A stretch of DNA of 40,742 bases from the NCBI GenBank assembly GCA_902786565.1, contig CADACW010000028.1, forward strand, positions 1 to 40,742, given 5' to 3'. Below the pieces are notes generated by a model. The model did not search any database and was not told the origin of the DNA. It was given only the letters and a program-made list of their open reading frames with translations. A program made the translations under genes and the position numbers. The DNA is from an uncultured Prevotellaceae bacterium (lineage in GTDB: Bacteria; Bacteroidota; Bacteroidia; Bacteroidales; Bacteroidaceae). Below are positions 34,196 to 40,742 of this stretch, in pieces (the first letter of the stretch is position 1; every line of letters starts with the position of its first letter).

Positions 34196-35104
34196 CTATT
34201 GTCTGATTTGGTCCCACGAGTTGCTCTGCGAGGCATTGATGCCCATCAGCATGTCGTAGACGCTTTCTTTCTCTTTCTGTGTGCCTTTGCCCTTGTAGAT
34301 GCTGGCCAACTCGTCTTTCTTGTAGTCGGTCCATATCTGCGGCAGCAGGCTCAGGGGCTTCTCCTCGTGGGCCTTCTTCAGTCCGTTCTCCAGGGCGGTG
34401 GTCACGTTGGTGCGCCCGCGCTCCACATTCTGTGCCATCTCGTCCAGCCCGGTGCGGTAGTAGTCGTATTGCAGCTGGCGGAAGGGCTTCATCGCCTCGT
34501 CCAGATAGTCGTTGATGATGGCAAAGCGGTTGCGCGAGTCGTCAAACGACTTCCACCCCGTGAAGTCCAGGTTCTGCGCATTGTTCACCAGGTTCATGCA
34601 GCGCTGCAGCACGTCGGTGCCGCCCATGGGGGCGAAGCTGTCAAGGTCGAGGCCGATGATGAGGAAGGCATAGTAGGCCACGAGGGCCACCAACTGGTTG
34701 TCGATGACCTCCTCGTTGAAGTTCAGCTGGTCGAACTGCACAAAGTCGAAGTCGAAGTTCTTGTCGCGATTATTATATAAGGTGGTGGTGTAGGCCGAGT
34801 TGAACACGGGCCGGTTGGCCTGGACCAGGGCCGTGCAGCTGAAGCGGTTGGCCGAGGCGTCGTACTTGGTCACCGTGATGTTGAACGTGCACTGTATGCG
34901 CTCGTTCTCCTGGAACTGCAGCTCCGTCCATTGCTTCTCGTTGACAAACTGCTCCAGCGTCTGCTGTAGGTTCTCGAACACCGACTTGTCAGTGCCCTGC
35001 ACCTGCTGCGTGTTGAAATTGATTTTTGCCAGCAGCTCCTGTCCGCTGGCGGGAATGGCCGACAGCAGCAGTAGTAGGGCGGTGGTCAGAAAGATACTTT
35101 TCAT
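34196..35104 (-). CDS. Exported DUF4835 (PorD-like) protein
   Basis: 302 residues from ATG 35104, where a signal peptide begins (KSIFLTTALLLLLSAIPASGQE). The remainder matches the Bacteroidota DUF4835 family: ELLAKINFNTQQVQGTDKSVFENL near the start, FNFNEEVI-like (read LNFNEEVI), YYAFLIIGLDLDSFAPMGG and the helical second half. Some annotations call this family PorD and place it with type IX secretion; I rate that name as uncertain. A second possible start at 35128 lies only a few bases after the expected transcription start and is disfavoured. The HAD gene follows 5 bases downstream. The promoter is at 35137-35168, with the MORN gene divergent. Confidence 0.82.
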   Translation of the reverse strand: MKSIFLTTALLLLLSAIPASGQELLAKINFNTQQVQGTDKSVFENLQQTLEQFVNEKQWTELQFQENERIQCTFNITVTKYDASANRFSCTALVQANRPVFNSAYTTTLYNNRDKNFDFDFVQFDQLNFNEEVIDNQLVALVAYYAFLIIGLDLDSFAPMGGTDVLQRCMNLVNNAQNLDFTGWKSFDDSRNRFAIINDYLDEAMKPFRQLQYDYYRTGLDEMAQNVERGRTNVTTALENGLKKAHEEKPLSLLPQIWTDYKKDELASIYKGKGTQKEKESVYDMLMGINASQSNSWDQIRQ

Positions 35105-35136
35105 ACGTCGTTGGCTTCTGTTTCTCATCTGGGGGA

Positions 35137-35168
35137 CAAAAGTACAAAGTTTTTCTGAGATATGCAAA
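35137..35168 (-). promoter_or_regulatory. Promoter of the DUF4835/HAD operon
   Basis: Minus strand TTTG (35165-35168), 20-bp spacer, TACTTTTG (35137-35144). The start near 35131 leaves a ~27-nt leader to ATG 35104. Confidence 0.75.
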
Positions 35169-35236
35169 TCTCGCCGAGTTGTGTGCAAAAAAATTACGAA
35201 ATATTCTTAATTCTTAAACGCTAATTCTTAAATTTC

Positions 35237-35267
35237 TTGTCTGCACCGCATATTTTTCGTACTTTTG
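35237..35267 (+). promoter_or_regulatory. Promoter of the MORN-repeat gene
   Basis: TTG (35237-35239), 20-bp spacer, TACTTTTG (35260-35267), 22 bases before ATG 35290. It is back-to-back with the DUF4835 promoter. Confidence 0.72.
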
Positions 35268-35289
35268 GAGGGTAAAAACCGAATCATCT

Positions 35290-36411
35290 ATGAACATTAA
35301 AATATATATTCTGGCAGCCGCCCTGATGGCTTTCCCCCTGTTTGGGCTTGCACAGAAGATCACCCTTGGCTCTTATACCACCAAGGACGGCGGCGAATAC
35401 AACGGCGAAATGACGGTGGGCAAACCGCACGGAAAAGGCAAAACCACATGGAAGAATGGCGATACCTACGAGGGCGAGTATGTGAAGGGCAAACGCGAGG
35501 GATATGGCGTCTACACCTTCAGCGACGGCGAGAAGTACGAGGGCCAGTGGTTGCAGGACCATCAGCACGGGCAGGGCACCTATTATTTCCTGAACAACAA
35601 TAAATATGTGGGCCTCTGGTTCAAGGACTACCAGCAAGGCCAGGGCGTGATGCACTATTTCAACGGCGACACCTACACCGGCAACTGGCGCGAGGACAAG
35701 CGCGACGGCAAGGGCAAGTACGTCTTCTCAGGAGGTGCCTACTACGACGGCGAGTGGAAGGACGACAAGAAGAGCGGGCGCGGTTTCTTCGACTGGGCCG
35801 ACGGCTCGACCTACGACGGCGAATGGCGCGACAATCAGCGCAACGGCAAGGGCACGTACAAGTATGCCGACGGCGACATCTATGTGGGCCAGTGGCTGAA
35901 CGACGTGCAGCACGGCAAGGGCATCTATCGGTTCCAGAACGGCGACGTCTATGAGGGCGACTACCAGAACGGCAAGCGCACGGGCACCGGCATCTTCCGA
36001 TTTGCCAATGGCGACAAGTACACCGGCCAGTTCCTCAATGGCGACAAGAACGGGCAGGGCACCCTCGTCTGGGCAAACGGCAACACCTACGTGGGCCAGT
36101 GGAAGGCCGACAAGGCCAACGGTCGCGGCAAGCTGACCACCAAGGCCGGCGATGTGGTGGAGGGCCAGTTCGTCGGCGGGCTGCCCGACGGCGAGTGCAT
36201 TGGCCATCTGGCCGATGGCTCGAAGTTCAAGGCGCAGTTCAAGAGCGGCCAACGCCACGGCGAAGCCATCGAGGTGGGCAAGGACGGCCTCCGCTTCGAG
36301 GGCAGCTATGCCGAAGGCAAGCGCCACGGCCCCTTCGTGGAGAAAGACCGCAACGGCAAAGTGGTGGCCCAGGGCACCTACAACAACGGCCACCGGAAAG
36401 TGGAGAAATGA
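35290..36411 (+). CDS. Exported MORN-repeat protein
   Basis: 373 residues. Signal peptide about 1-21 (YILAAALMAFPLFGLAQ). From residue 37 there are 14 consecutive MORN units, each exactly 23 residues (pattern Y-x-G-x-W/Y...G-x-G...G-x), with no insertions to about residue 358. The last three units are the most degenerate. No enzyme domain is attached. MORN repeats form elongated beta-hairpin ladders that can bind lipids or proteins; a scaffold in the periplasm or on the outer membrane is plausible. Its divergent neighbour is the DUF4835 gene and nothing obvious is co-transcribed. Confidence 0.88.
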   Translation: MNIKIYILAAALMAFPLFGLAQKITLGSYTTKDGGEYNGEMTVGKPHGKGKTTWKNGDTYEGEYVKGKREGYGVYTFSDGEKYEGQWLQDHQHGQGTYYFLNNNKYVGLWFKDYQQGQGVMHYFNGDTYTGNWREDKRDGKGKYVFSGGAYYDGEWKDDKKSGRGFFDWADGSTYDGEWRDNQRNGKGTYKYADGDIYVGQWLNDVQHGKGIYRFQNGDVYEGDYQNGKRTGTGIFRFANGDKYTGQFLNGDKNGQGTLVWANGNTYVGQWKADKANGRGKLTTKAGDVVEGQFVGGLPDGECIGHLADGSKFKAQFKSGQRHGEAIEVGKDGLRFEGSYAEGKRHGPFVEKDRNGKVVAQGTYNNGHRKVEK

Positions 36412-36504
36412 TAATTCTTACTATGCAGAAACAAAAAACCACAATTTGACTTTACTGACATTTTGGAGCTATGGATGTCTGGGAATGACAGATGAAACTC
36501 CCCG

Positions 36505-36602
36505 AAAATTGGCCAAATCTATCCAAAAAGATGAGATTTGGCCAATTTTGAAGCGCAAAAATTGGCCAAATCTGCCCAAAAAGATGAGATTTGGCCAATT
36601 TT
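36505..36602. repeat. Two tandem 45-bp hairpin elements, 53-bp period
   Basis: Each element is AAAATTGGCCAAATCT, a 13-base loop ending AAAAAGATG, and the exact reverse complement (arms 36505-36520/36534-36549 and 36558-36573/36587-36602). The two loops differ at two positions only. The second element ends 12 bp before the -33 box of the AAA/DUF234 gene, so the array could be an operator, a terminator of the MORN transcript, or a mobile palindromic repeat. Confidence 0.88.
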
Positions 36603-36614
36603 GTCTCCGTTTCC

Positions 36615-36646
36615 TTTGTGGTTTTACAAAAAAATAAGTACCTTTG
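36615..36646 (+). promoter_or_regulatory. Promoter of the AAA/DUF234 gene
   Basis: TTTG (36615-36618), 20-bp spacer, TACCTTTG (36639-36646). The start near 36652 leaves ~20 nt to ATG 36673 and rules out the longer frame from 36538, which runs through the repeats. Confidence 0.78.
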
Positions 36647-36672
36647 CACCATCATTTTATACATATTGGATT

Positions 36673-38103
36673 ATGGAACAGCTGATAGGGCGTAAGCGAG
36701 AAGTAGCCGAGTTGATGCGGTGCTACCATTCAGACAGGTCAGAGTTTGCCATTCTCTATGGCCGCCGACGCATTGGGAAAACTTTTCTTGTCAATCAGAC
36801 TTTTGGGAGTCGTTTCGCTTTTCAGTTCACAGGTTCTCACCAATCATCCAAAGAGCGCCAGTTAGAGATGTTTGCTCAAGCTTTGCAACAATATGGTGGC
36901 GTGGGTTATTATCCTGCGCCAGACAGCTGGCATCATGCTTTCGATGCCTTGCGCAATATGCTGCAGCATAAGCGGACGAAAGGCAAAATGGTGGTTTTCT
37001 TCGACGAGATGCCTTGGATTGACACCTACGGTTCAGAATTTGTTGCCGCTCTTGAGGATTTTTGGAACGCCTGGGCGGCCCAGCGCGATGACATTTTTTT
37101 CATAGCGTGCGGCTCTGCAACATCGTGGATGGTGGATAAACTGGTGGAGAACCAGGGTGGGTTGCACGGCCGTATCACCGCACGTATATACCTGCGGCCC
37201 TTTGACCTCGACGAGACAGAGCAGTATCTGCGTGGTCATGGCTGTGTCTGGAGCCGTTATACCATAACGCAGTGCTATATGTATCTCGGAGGTGTTCCCT
37301 ACTACTTAAGCCTGTTGGACTGCCAGCACGAACTGTCAGCAAACATTGATGACCTGTTTTTCAGCACGTCGGCACGGCTTGCAGGGGAGTTTCAGGAACT
37401 CTTCAATGTGCTCTTCAAGGATGCCGAAAGCTATGTTGAAATAGTGCGCCTGCTGGCCTCGCGCCGTGAGGGCTTAACCCGACAGGAACTGGCCAAAGCC
37501 ACAAATTCTGGTGGCGGCTCCCTGACACGTCGCATAGAAAACCTGGAACGATGCGACTTCATTAGAGGGCAGCAGCAAATTGGGAACAAAAAGAAAGGCA
37601 TCATTTACCGTCTGTCGGATTTCTATACTCTGTTCTATCTCAGGTTTGTTGAAGGTGTCAGACGACGTGACCGCCCTTATTGGCCATTGATGATAGAGAG
37701 CCGTGAGGTTTCAGTATGGCAAGGGCTTACCTTCGAGATGGTGGCAATGGTCCACGTAGAACAAATTATACGCCAGCTTGGCATAGCGGGCGTGCTGACC
37801 AACGTCTGCTCGTGGCGGAGCACGGTTGGCAATAGTGGCTCACAGATAGACCTGCTCATAGAACGCTCCGACAATTATATATATCTGTGCGAGGCAAAAT
37901 TCGCTTCAGAACCTTTTGTTGTCAGCAAGGACTATGAGGAGCATTTGCGTAACCGAATGACTATATTCCGCGAAGAAACGAAGACACGAAAAGCCCTGCT
38001 TACAACCTTCATCACGACTTATGGCGTAAAGCCGGGAATACACTCTGCCGTGGTGCAACGTGAGGTGTTGTTGGAACATCTGTTTCTCCCTGCATCCGTT
38101 TAA
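36673..38103 (+). CDS. AAA-type ATPase with DUF234/PD-(D/E)XK-like C-terminus
   Basis: 476 residues from ATG 36673 (promoter-defined start). STAND-like archaeal-ATPase family: Walker A GRRRIGKT (30-37), Walker B VVFFDE (107-112) and an IACGSATSWM sensor region. A winged-helix part follows (LASRREGLTRQELAKATN), then DUF234, which carries a nuclease-like signature D393 (SQIDLLIE) and E407-x-K409 (CEAKF). Such proteins are frequent in Bacteroidota and archaea as solitary genes; roles proposed include toxin or mobile-element functions, none firmly known. The catalytic residues look intact. The gene is more AT-rich than the MORN gene next to it, suggesting separate acquisition. Two hairpin repeats precede its promoter. 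Confidence 0.85.
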   Translation: MEQLIGRKREVAELMRCYHSDRSEFAILYGRRRIGKTFLVNQTFGSRFAFQFTGSHQSSKERQLEMFAQALQQYGGVGYYPAPDSWHHAFDALRNMLQHKRTKGKMVVFFDEMPWIDTYGSEFVAALEDFWNAWAAQRDDIFFIACGSATSWMVDKLVENQGGLHGRITARIYLRPFDLDETEQYLRGHGCVWSRYTITQCYMYLGGVPYYLSLLDCQHELSANIDDLFFSTSARLAGEFQELFNVLFKDAESYVEIVRLLASRREGLTRQELAKATNSGGGSLTRRIENLERCDFIRGQQQIGNKKKGIIYRLSDFYTLFYLRFVEGVRRRDRPYWPLMIESREVSVWQGLTFEMVAMVHVEQIIRQLGIAGVLTNVCSWRSTVGNSGSQIDLLIERSDNYIYLCEAKFASEPFVVSKDYEEHLRNRMTIFREETKTRKALLTTFITTYGVKPGIHSAVVQREVLLEHLFLPASV

Positions 38104-38177
38104 TGCTTTAAGTGGAAAGATAATCCCCGTTTTCAGCCGCCCTGAGATACTAAAAATTCATAATTCCTGAACATAAA

Positions 38178-38209
38178 TTTGGGGGTGTGGAGTTTTTTCC
38201 GTACTTTTG
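38178..38209 (+). promoter_or_regulatory. Promoter of the YhcH gene
   Basis: TTTG (38178-38181), 20-bp spacer, TACTTTTG (38202-38209), about 32 bases before ATG 38242. Confidence 0.76.
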
Positions 38210-38241
38210 GGGTGCAAAATCTATCTAAAACATAAGGTATT

Positions 38242-38688
38242 ATGATTATTGACACATTGGACAACCTCGCCAAGTACGAGGCCATTAACCCGCTCTTCAA
38301 GGACGTGGTGGAGTTTATCCGGAAGAACGACCTGGCAGCCATGGAGCCGGGCAAGTATCCCATCAAGGACAAAGACCTCTTTGTCAACATCACCACGGCC
38401 AAGGGAAAGGCACCCGACGAGGCCGTGCTGGAGACGCACATAAACATGATTGACATCCAGATTCCACTCGATGCGCCTGAGACCTTCGGCTACACACCCC
38501 TGTGCCGACTGCCGGAGACACCCTACAATGCCGAGAAGGACATCACGAAGTATCCCGACCTCATGGCCGAGAGCTTCATCGACTGCCAGCCCGGCATGTT
38601 CGCTATATTCTTCCCGCAGGACGGTCACGCCCCCTGCATTTCAATGGCACCCGAAATCAAGAAAGCAATATTCAAGGTAAAGGCGTAG
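38242..38688 (+). CDS. YhcH/YjgK/YiaL family protein
   Basis: 148 residues, the full length of this cupin-like family (DUF386, related to the EbgC beta-galactosidase subunit). It shows GKYPI near residue 37, LETHINMIDIQIPL with the conserved His/Glu metal-site residues, and FAIFFPQDGHAPCI near the end. Family members take part in sugar metabolism, including sialic acid catabolism in E. coli, but no sugar genes lie beside it here. It is a single-gene unit with its own promoter. The palindromic repeat array starting 22 bases after the stop may end its transcript. Confidence 0.9.
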   Translation: MIIDTLDNLAKYEAINPLFKDVVEFIRKNDLAAMEPGKYPIKDKDLFVNITTAKGKAPDEAVLETHINMIDIQIPLDAPETFGYTPLCRLPETPYNAEKDITKYPDLMAESFIDCQPGMFAIFFPQDGHAPCISMAPEIKKAIFKVKA

Positions 38689-38710
38689 GCCAAGCGCTCC
38701 ACATCAAATA

Positions 38711-38769
38711 TTCCCACCGTGGGAATGTTTTATTCCCACCGTGGGAACGAAACATTCCCATGGTGGGAA
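38711..38769. repeat. Array of three 15-bp palindromes at 22-bp period
   Basis: TTCCCACCGTGGGAA at 38711-38725 and 38733-38747, and TTCCCATGGTGGGAA at 38755-38769. The spacing is exactly 22 bp and the third copy differs at two adjacent bases. The linkers are AT-rich. Each copy folds alone. The array sits just after the YhcH stop, like a terminator, yet the strict helical spacing suggests protein binding. Confidence 0.9.
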
Positions 38770-38935
38770 TTTTTACTTTGCTCCGGGCAGCCTCTCCCCC
38801 CGCCCCTCTCTTTAAGGCATGTGGGGAGTGGTGGAATCTCCCCTTTTTTCTTCCGAAACTTGAAAAAACGGTTAAAAGTCACCTTACTTTTGCTCTTTTT
38901 GGGGCAAACGTGAGGGCGGTTCCGTTTTTTCTTTG

Positions 38936-39140
38936 TATATTTGCAACGTCTCTGCCCATGCCTCCAGGCTGATGGGTGAGGCAACGACATATTGAGAAGC
39001 GTCATTGATGCTTTGTTTTAGGATGTTTGAACGTCGGAAATTCAAATCCTGTTCTGAGACAAAAGCGGAGGTGAATGCTACGGGTGTAGTATATACAGCC
39101 CGGAGTGTGCTGCGAGGGCAAACCATTATGCCCTCACGCA
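38936..39140 (+). ncRNA. Candidate structured RNA behind an orphan -7 box
   Basis: The 640 bases between YhcH and the methylase hold no convincing gene. TATATTTG (38936-38943) fits a -7 box. Downstream are a CCCAT/GCC hairpin with ATGGG partner (about 38953-38974), AAGC...GCTT (38997-39012) and a strong AGGGCA...TGCCCT stem extended by TGCG/CGCA (39111-39140). An 85-codon minus-strand ORF (38884-39141) overlaps but lacks a promoter and recognisable domains. An unassigned sRNA, a leader of the methylase gene, or a decayed gene are all possible. Confidence 0.25.
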
Positions 39141-39330
39141 CACTTGTTAGGGTGTATTGTATACTTTACCGGCGTGGGTATTCAGACTCTGTTCGTTCCT
39201 ACAGGATGGCTTCCGACGGCCAAAACATCAGAACGGGCAGACGAGGATACCCCGCTTTTTGTATGCCGTTCAAGGAAGAAGTAGAATCCTTCTGGCGCTT
39301 GGGTATCAGCCAGACCATTTGCTGCTGACG

Positions 39331-40683
39331 ATGCCAGACAATGCGGTTGACATATTGGAAAACGAACTGCCTACTGACGTGCTGAACCTTCTGCTGCGCG
39401 ACCATACCACAGGGCGAAACATCTATTGGGCGACACACGACTATGAACAGCTGGGGAAAGGCTACGAGTACCATTCGGTGCTAACACCTAAATTGATAAC
39501 GGACGGGAACGAAATGGTGGTCAGCCCTCGCGTGCGCAAGTCGAAGGAGCAACAGACCGACCGCTCGAAGGACATGGCCGAGGTGTTCACACCGGCGTGG
39601 GTGGTGAAGAAGATGGTGGACTATGTAGACATCGACGTGAGCACGCGCTGCCTGGAGCTCACCTGCGGAGAGGCCCCGTTCCTCGTCTCCCGCTACGATG
39701 CCACCACTGGCGAGCCAATTGCCATCGGCGACCGTGTGGGGCTACTCGACCGCAAGCTGCGCTTGGTGAACGACCGGCAGCTCAGTGATGAAGACTGGCT
39801 GGCACAGGTGCGGCTGGCGTTTCAGACCACCTACGGCTACGAGTGGCAGGGCGACAGTCTGCTCTTGGCCCGCCAAAACTTGCTCAGTTCTTTTGCTGAC
39901 TACTATGAAGCCCGCTTCGGCAGTGCGCCATGCACTCCGTTGCTGCAAGAGTTTGCCGACATCATCGCCTGGAACCTATGGCAGATGGACGGCCTCACCT
40001 ACCGACTGCCACAAGAGAAGTCGGAGGGGCAGCCACAAGCCCAGCTCTTCCTCTTCGACGAGGCGCCCGCCAAGCCTCCCGCTCCCCTCTGCCTCATCAA
40101 GGACTGGCAGAAGGGAAAAACCATCAAAGTAATTGAAACTAAAAACCAGAATAATATGAAGTTCGACGTAATTATTGGCAATCCACCGTATCAGGAGGAA
40201 GTAGAAGGAAACGAAAGGTACAATCCTATATACAATTATTTTATGGATGAAGCGTTTAAAAATACTGACATTGCTTTGTTCATAACTCCTGCAAGATTTT
40301 TGTTTAATGCGGGCCAAACACCAAAAGCGTGGAATAAGAAAATGTTGCAGAGTACACATCTCAAGGTGCTATATTATAATCAAGATGCTTCAACAGTTTT
40401 CCCTAATGTGATATTAAAAGGAGGCGTGTCAATATCTTATTATGATGCACATAAAAGCTTTGAACCAATAGAAGTTTTCGTGCCATTAAAAGAACTTCAG
40501 AGTATCAAGGATAAAGTAATAGGTAAAGAACGCGAAAACAAATTTCTGCCGTATATTATGGTAGGAGCTGTACCCTACAAATATTCGGAGGTTTTCAGAA
40601 AAGAAAGACCGGAACTCGCCCTAAAAACGGGTAAGTCATTTGATTTAACCCACATTGCAGCGAGTGTCCAAATACACTTCTGA
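39331..40683 (+). CDS. Eco57I-type N6-adenine DNA methylase, probably truncated
   Basis: 450 residues from ATG 39331; the frame stays open upstream to 39157 but that part shows no homologous features. The N-terminal part (LLLRDHTTGRNIYWATHDYE, then DMAEVFTPAWVVKKMVDYV) and the SAM-binding motif I (LELTCGEAPFL, 108-118) are typical of the Eco57I/type IIG methylase family, as is the catalytic NPPYQEE (284-290). The target-recognition region that follows breaks off: after YKYSEVFRKERPELALKTGKSFDL the chain ends in a dozen unrelated residues and TGA, so the end is likely lost. From about codon 268 (near 40135) the DNA becomes strikingly AT-rich, while the first half is GC-rich. The methylase could modify adenines; a nuclease partner is not in the window. 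Confidence 0.78.
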   Translation: MPDNAVDILENELPTDVLNLLLRDHTTGRNIYWATHDYEQLGKGYEYHSVLTPKLITDGNEMVVSPRVRKSKEQQTDRSKDMAEVFTPAWVVKKMVDYVDIDVSTRCLELTCGEAPFLVSRYDATTGEPIAIGDRVGLLDRKLRLVNDRQLSDEDWLAQVRLAFQTTYGYEWQGDSLLLARQNLLSSFADYYEARFGSAPCTPLLQEFADIIAWNLWQMDGLTYRLPQEKSEGQPQAQLFLFDEAPAKPPAPLCLIKDWQKGKTIKVIETKNQNNMKFDVIIGNPPYQEEVEGNERYNPIYNYFMDEAFKNTDIALFITPARFLFNAGQTPKAWNKKMLQSTHLKVLYYNQDASTVFPNVILKGGVSISYYDAHKSFEPIEVFVPLKELQSIKDKVIGKERENKFLPYIMVGAVPYKYSEVFRKERPELALKTGKSFDLTHIAASVQIHF

Positions 40684-40742
40684 AAAATTGCTAAAATCTC
40701 TATGTTTTGGGCCTGCAAGCCCCCATTATCCCCCTGTTCCCG

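Noticed and set aside
36538-36672. Upstream extension of the AAA/DUF234 frame
   Set aside because: It runs through the hairpin repeats and the promoter; the promoter sets the start at 36673.
39030-39062. tRNA-like 3' part (ATTCAAATCC then TTCTGAGAC), possible attachment site
   Set aside because: No matching acceptor, D or anticodon stems are found upstream, and the T stem does not pair, so neither a tRNA nor a convincing tRNA remnant.
38884-39141. 85-codon minus-strand frame
   Set aside because: No promoter and no domain found; it overlaps the structured stretch. Kept only as a note under the candidate RNA.

Overview
The window looks like chromosomal DNA of a Bacteroidales bacterium, most likely a gut or rumen Prevotella-type organism. 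Most transcription units begin with the Bacteroidota promoter pair (TTTG or TTG, about 20 bp, then TAnnTTTG), usually without a Shine-Dalgarno sequence. The gene families fit that group: a BspA-type leucine-rich repeat protein, a FISUMP-domain protein, dockerin-like C-termini, a DUF4835/PorD-like protein, and LptD and KdsB for an LPS-type outer membrane. The housekeeping genes are GC-rich by eye; several accessory genes are clearly more AT-rich.

Layout. 1-1.8 kb: repeats and palindromes, a secreted FISUMP protein and tRNA-Arg(CCT). 1.9-7.8 kb: LptD facing a TPR protein and a cytidylate-kinase-like protein. 8.1-11.2 kb: a leftward operon of two small paralogous unknown proteins and a Pif1/RecD-like helicase. 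11.3-16.4 kb: a leftward accessory cassette made of a WYL regulator, a fused HsdM/HsdS-like histidine kinase and a response-regulator-like protein. 16.6-22.4 kb: a rightward run of an unknown protein, RpoN, a PAP2-like membrane protein and an M16 peptidase. 22.4-28.9 kb: a leftward BspA-like protein with five nearly identical internal repeats, topoisomerase IV subunit A and KdsB. 29.0-29.7 kb: a short DnaJ-like protein behind a textbook sigma-54 promoter. 29.7-35.1 kb: a GH128-like glycanase, a HAD phosphatase and a DUF4835 protein. 35.3-40.7 kb: a MORN-repeat protein, an AAA/DUF234 ATPase, a YhcH family protein, a structured gene-poor stretch and an Eco57I-type DNA methylase that stops abruptly near the window end.

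Most interesting system. The cassette at 11288-16427 joins what looks like a catalytically dead type I restriction-modification core (HsdM-like, then a target-recognition-like region) to a histidine kinase module (H633, N box, G boxes). It is followed one base later by a protein with an intact receiver domain (D61). A WYL regulator of the kind found with phage-defence loci lies upstream. A 24-bp near-identical direct repeat containing a GGTTCC-N9-GGAACC dyad brackets the two-gene part. I propose a DNA- or methylation-sensing two-component defence system. This is inference from sequence only.

Second theme. Four separate intergenic loci (128-215, 7941-8003, 28064-28119, 38711-38769) carry arrays of three units at exactly 21-22 bp period. 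Each unit has internal dyad symmetry, and the unit sequences are unrelated between loci.
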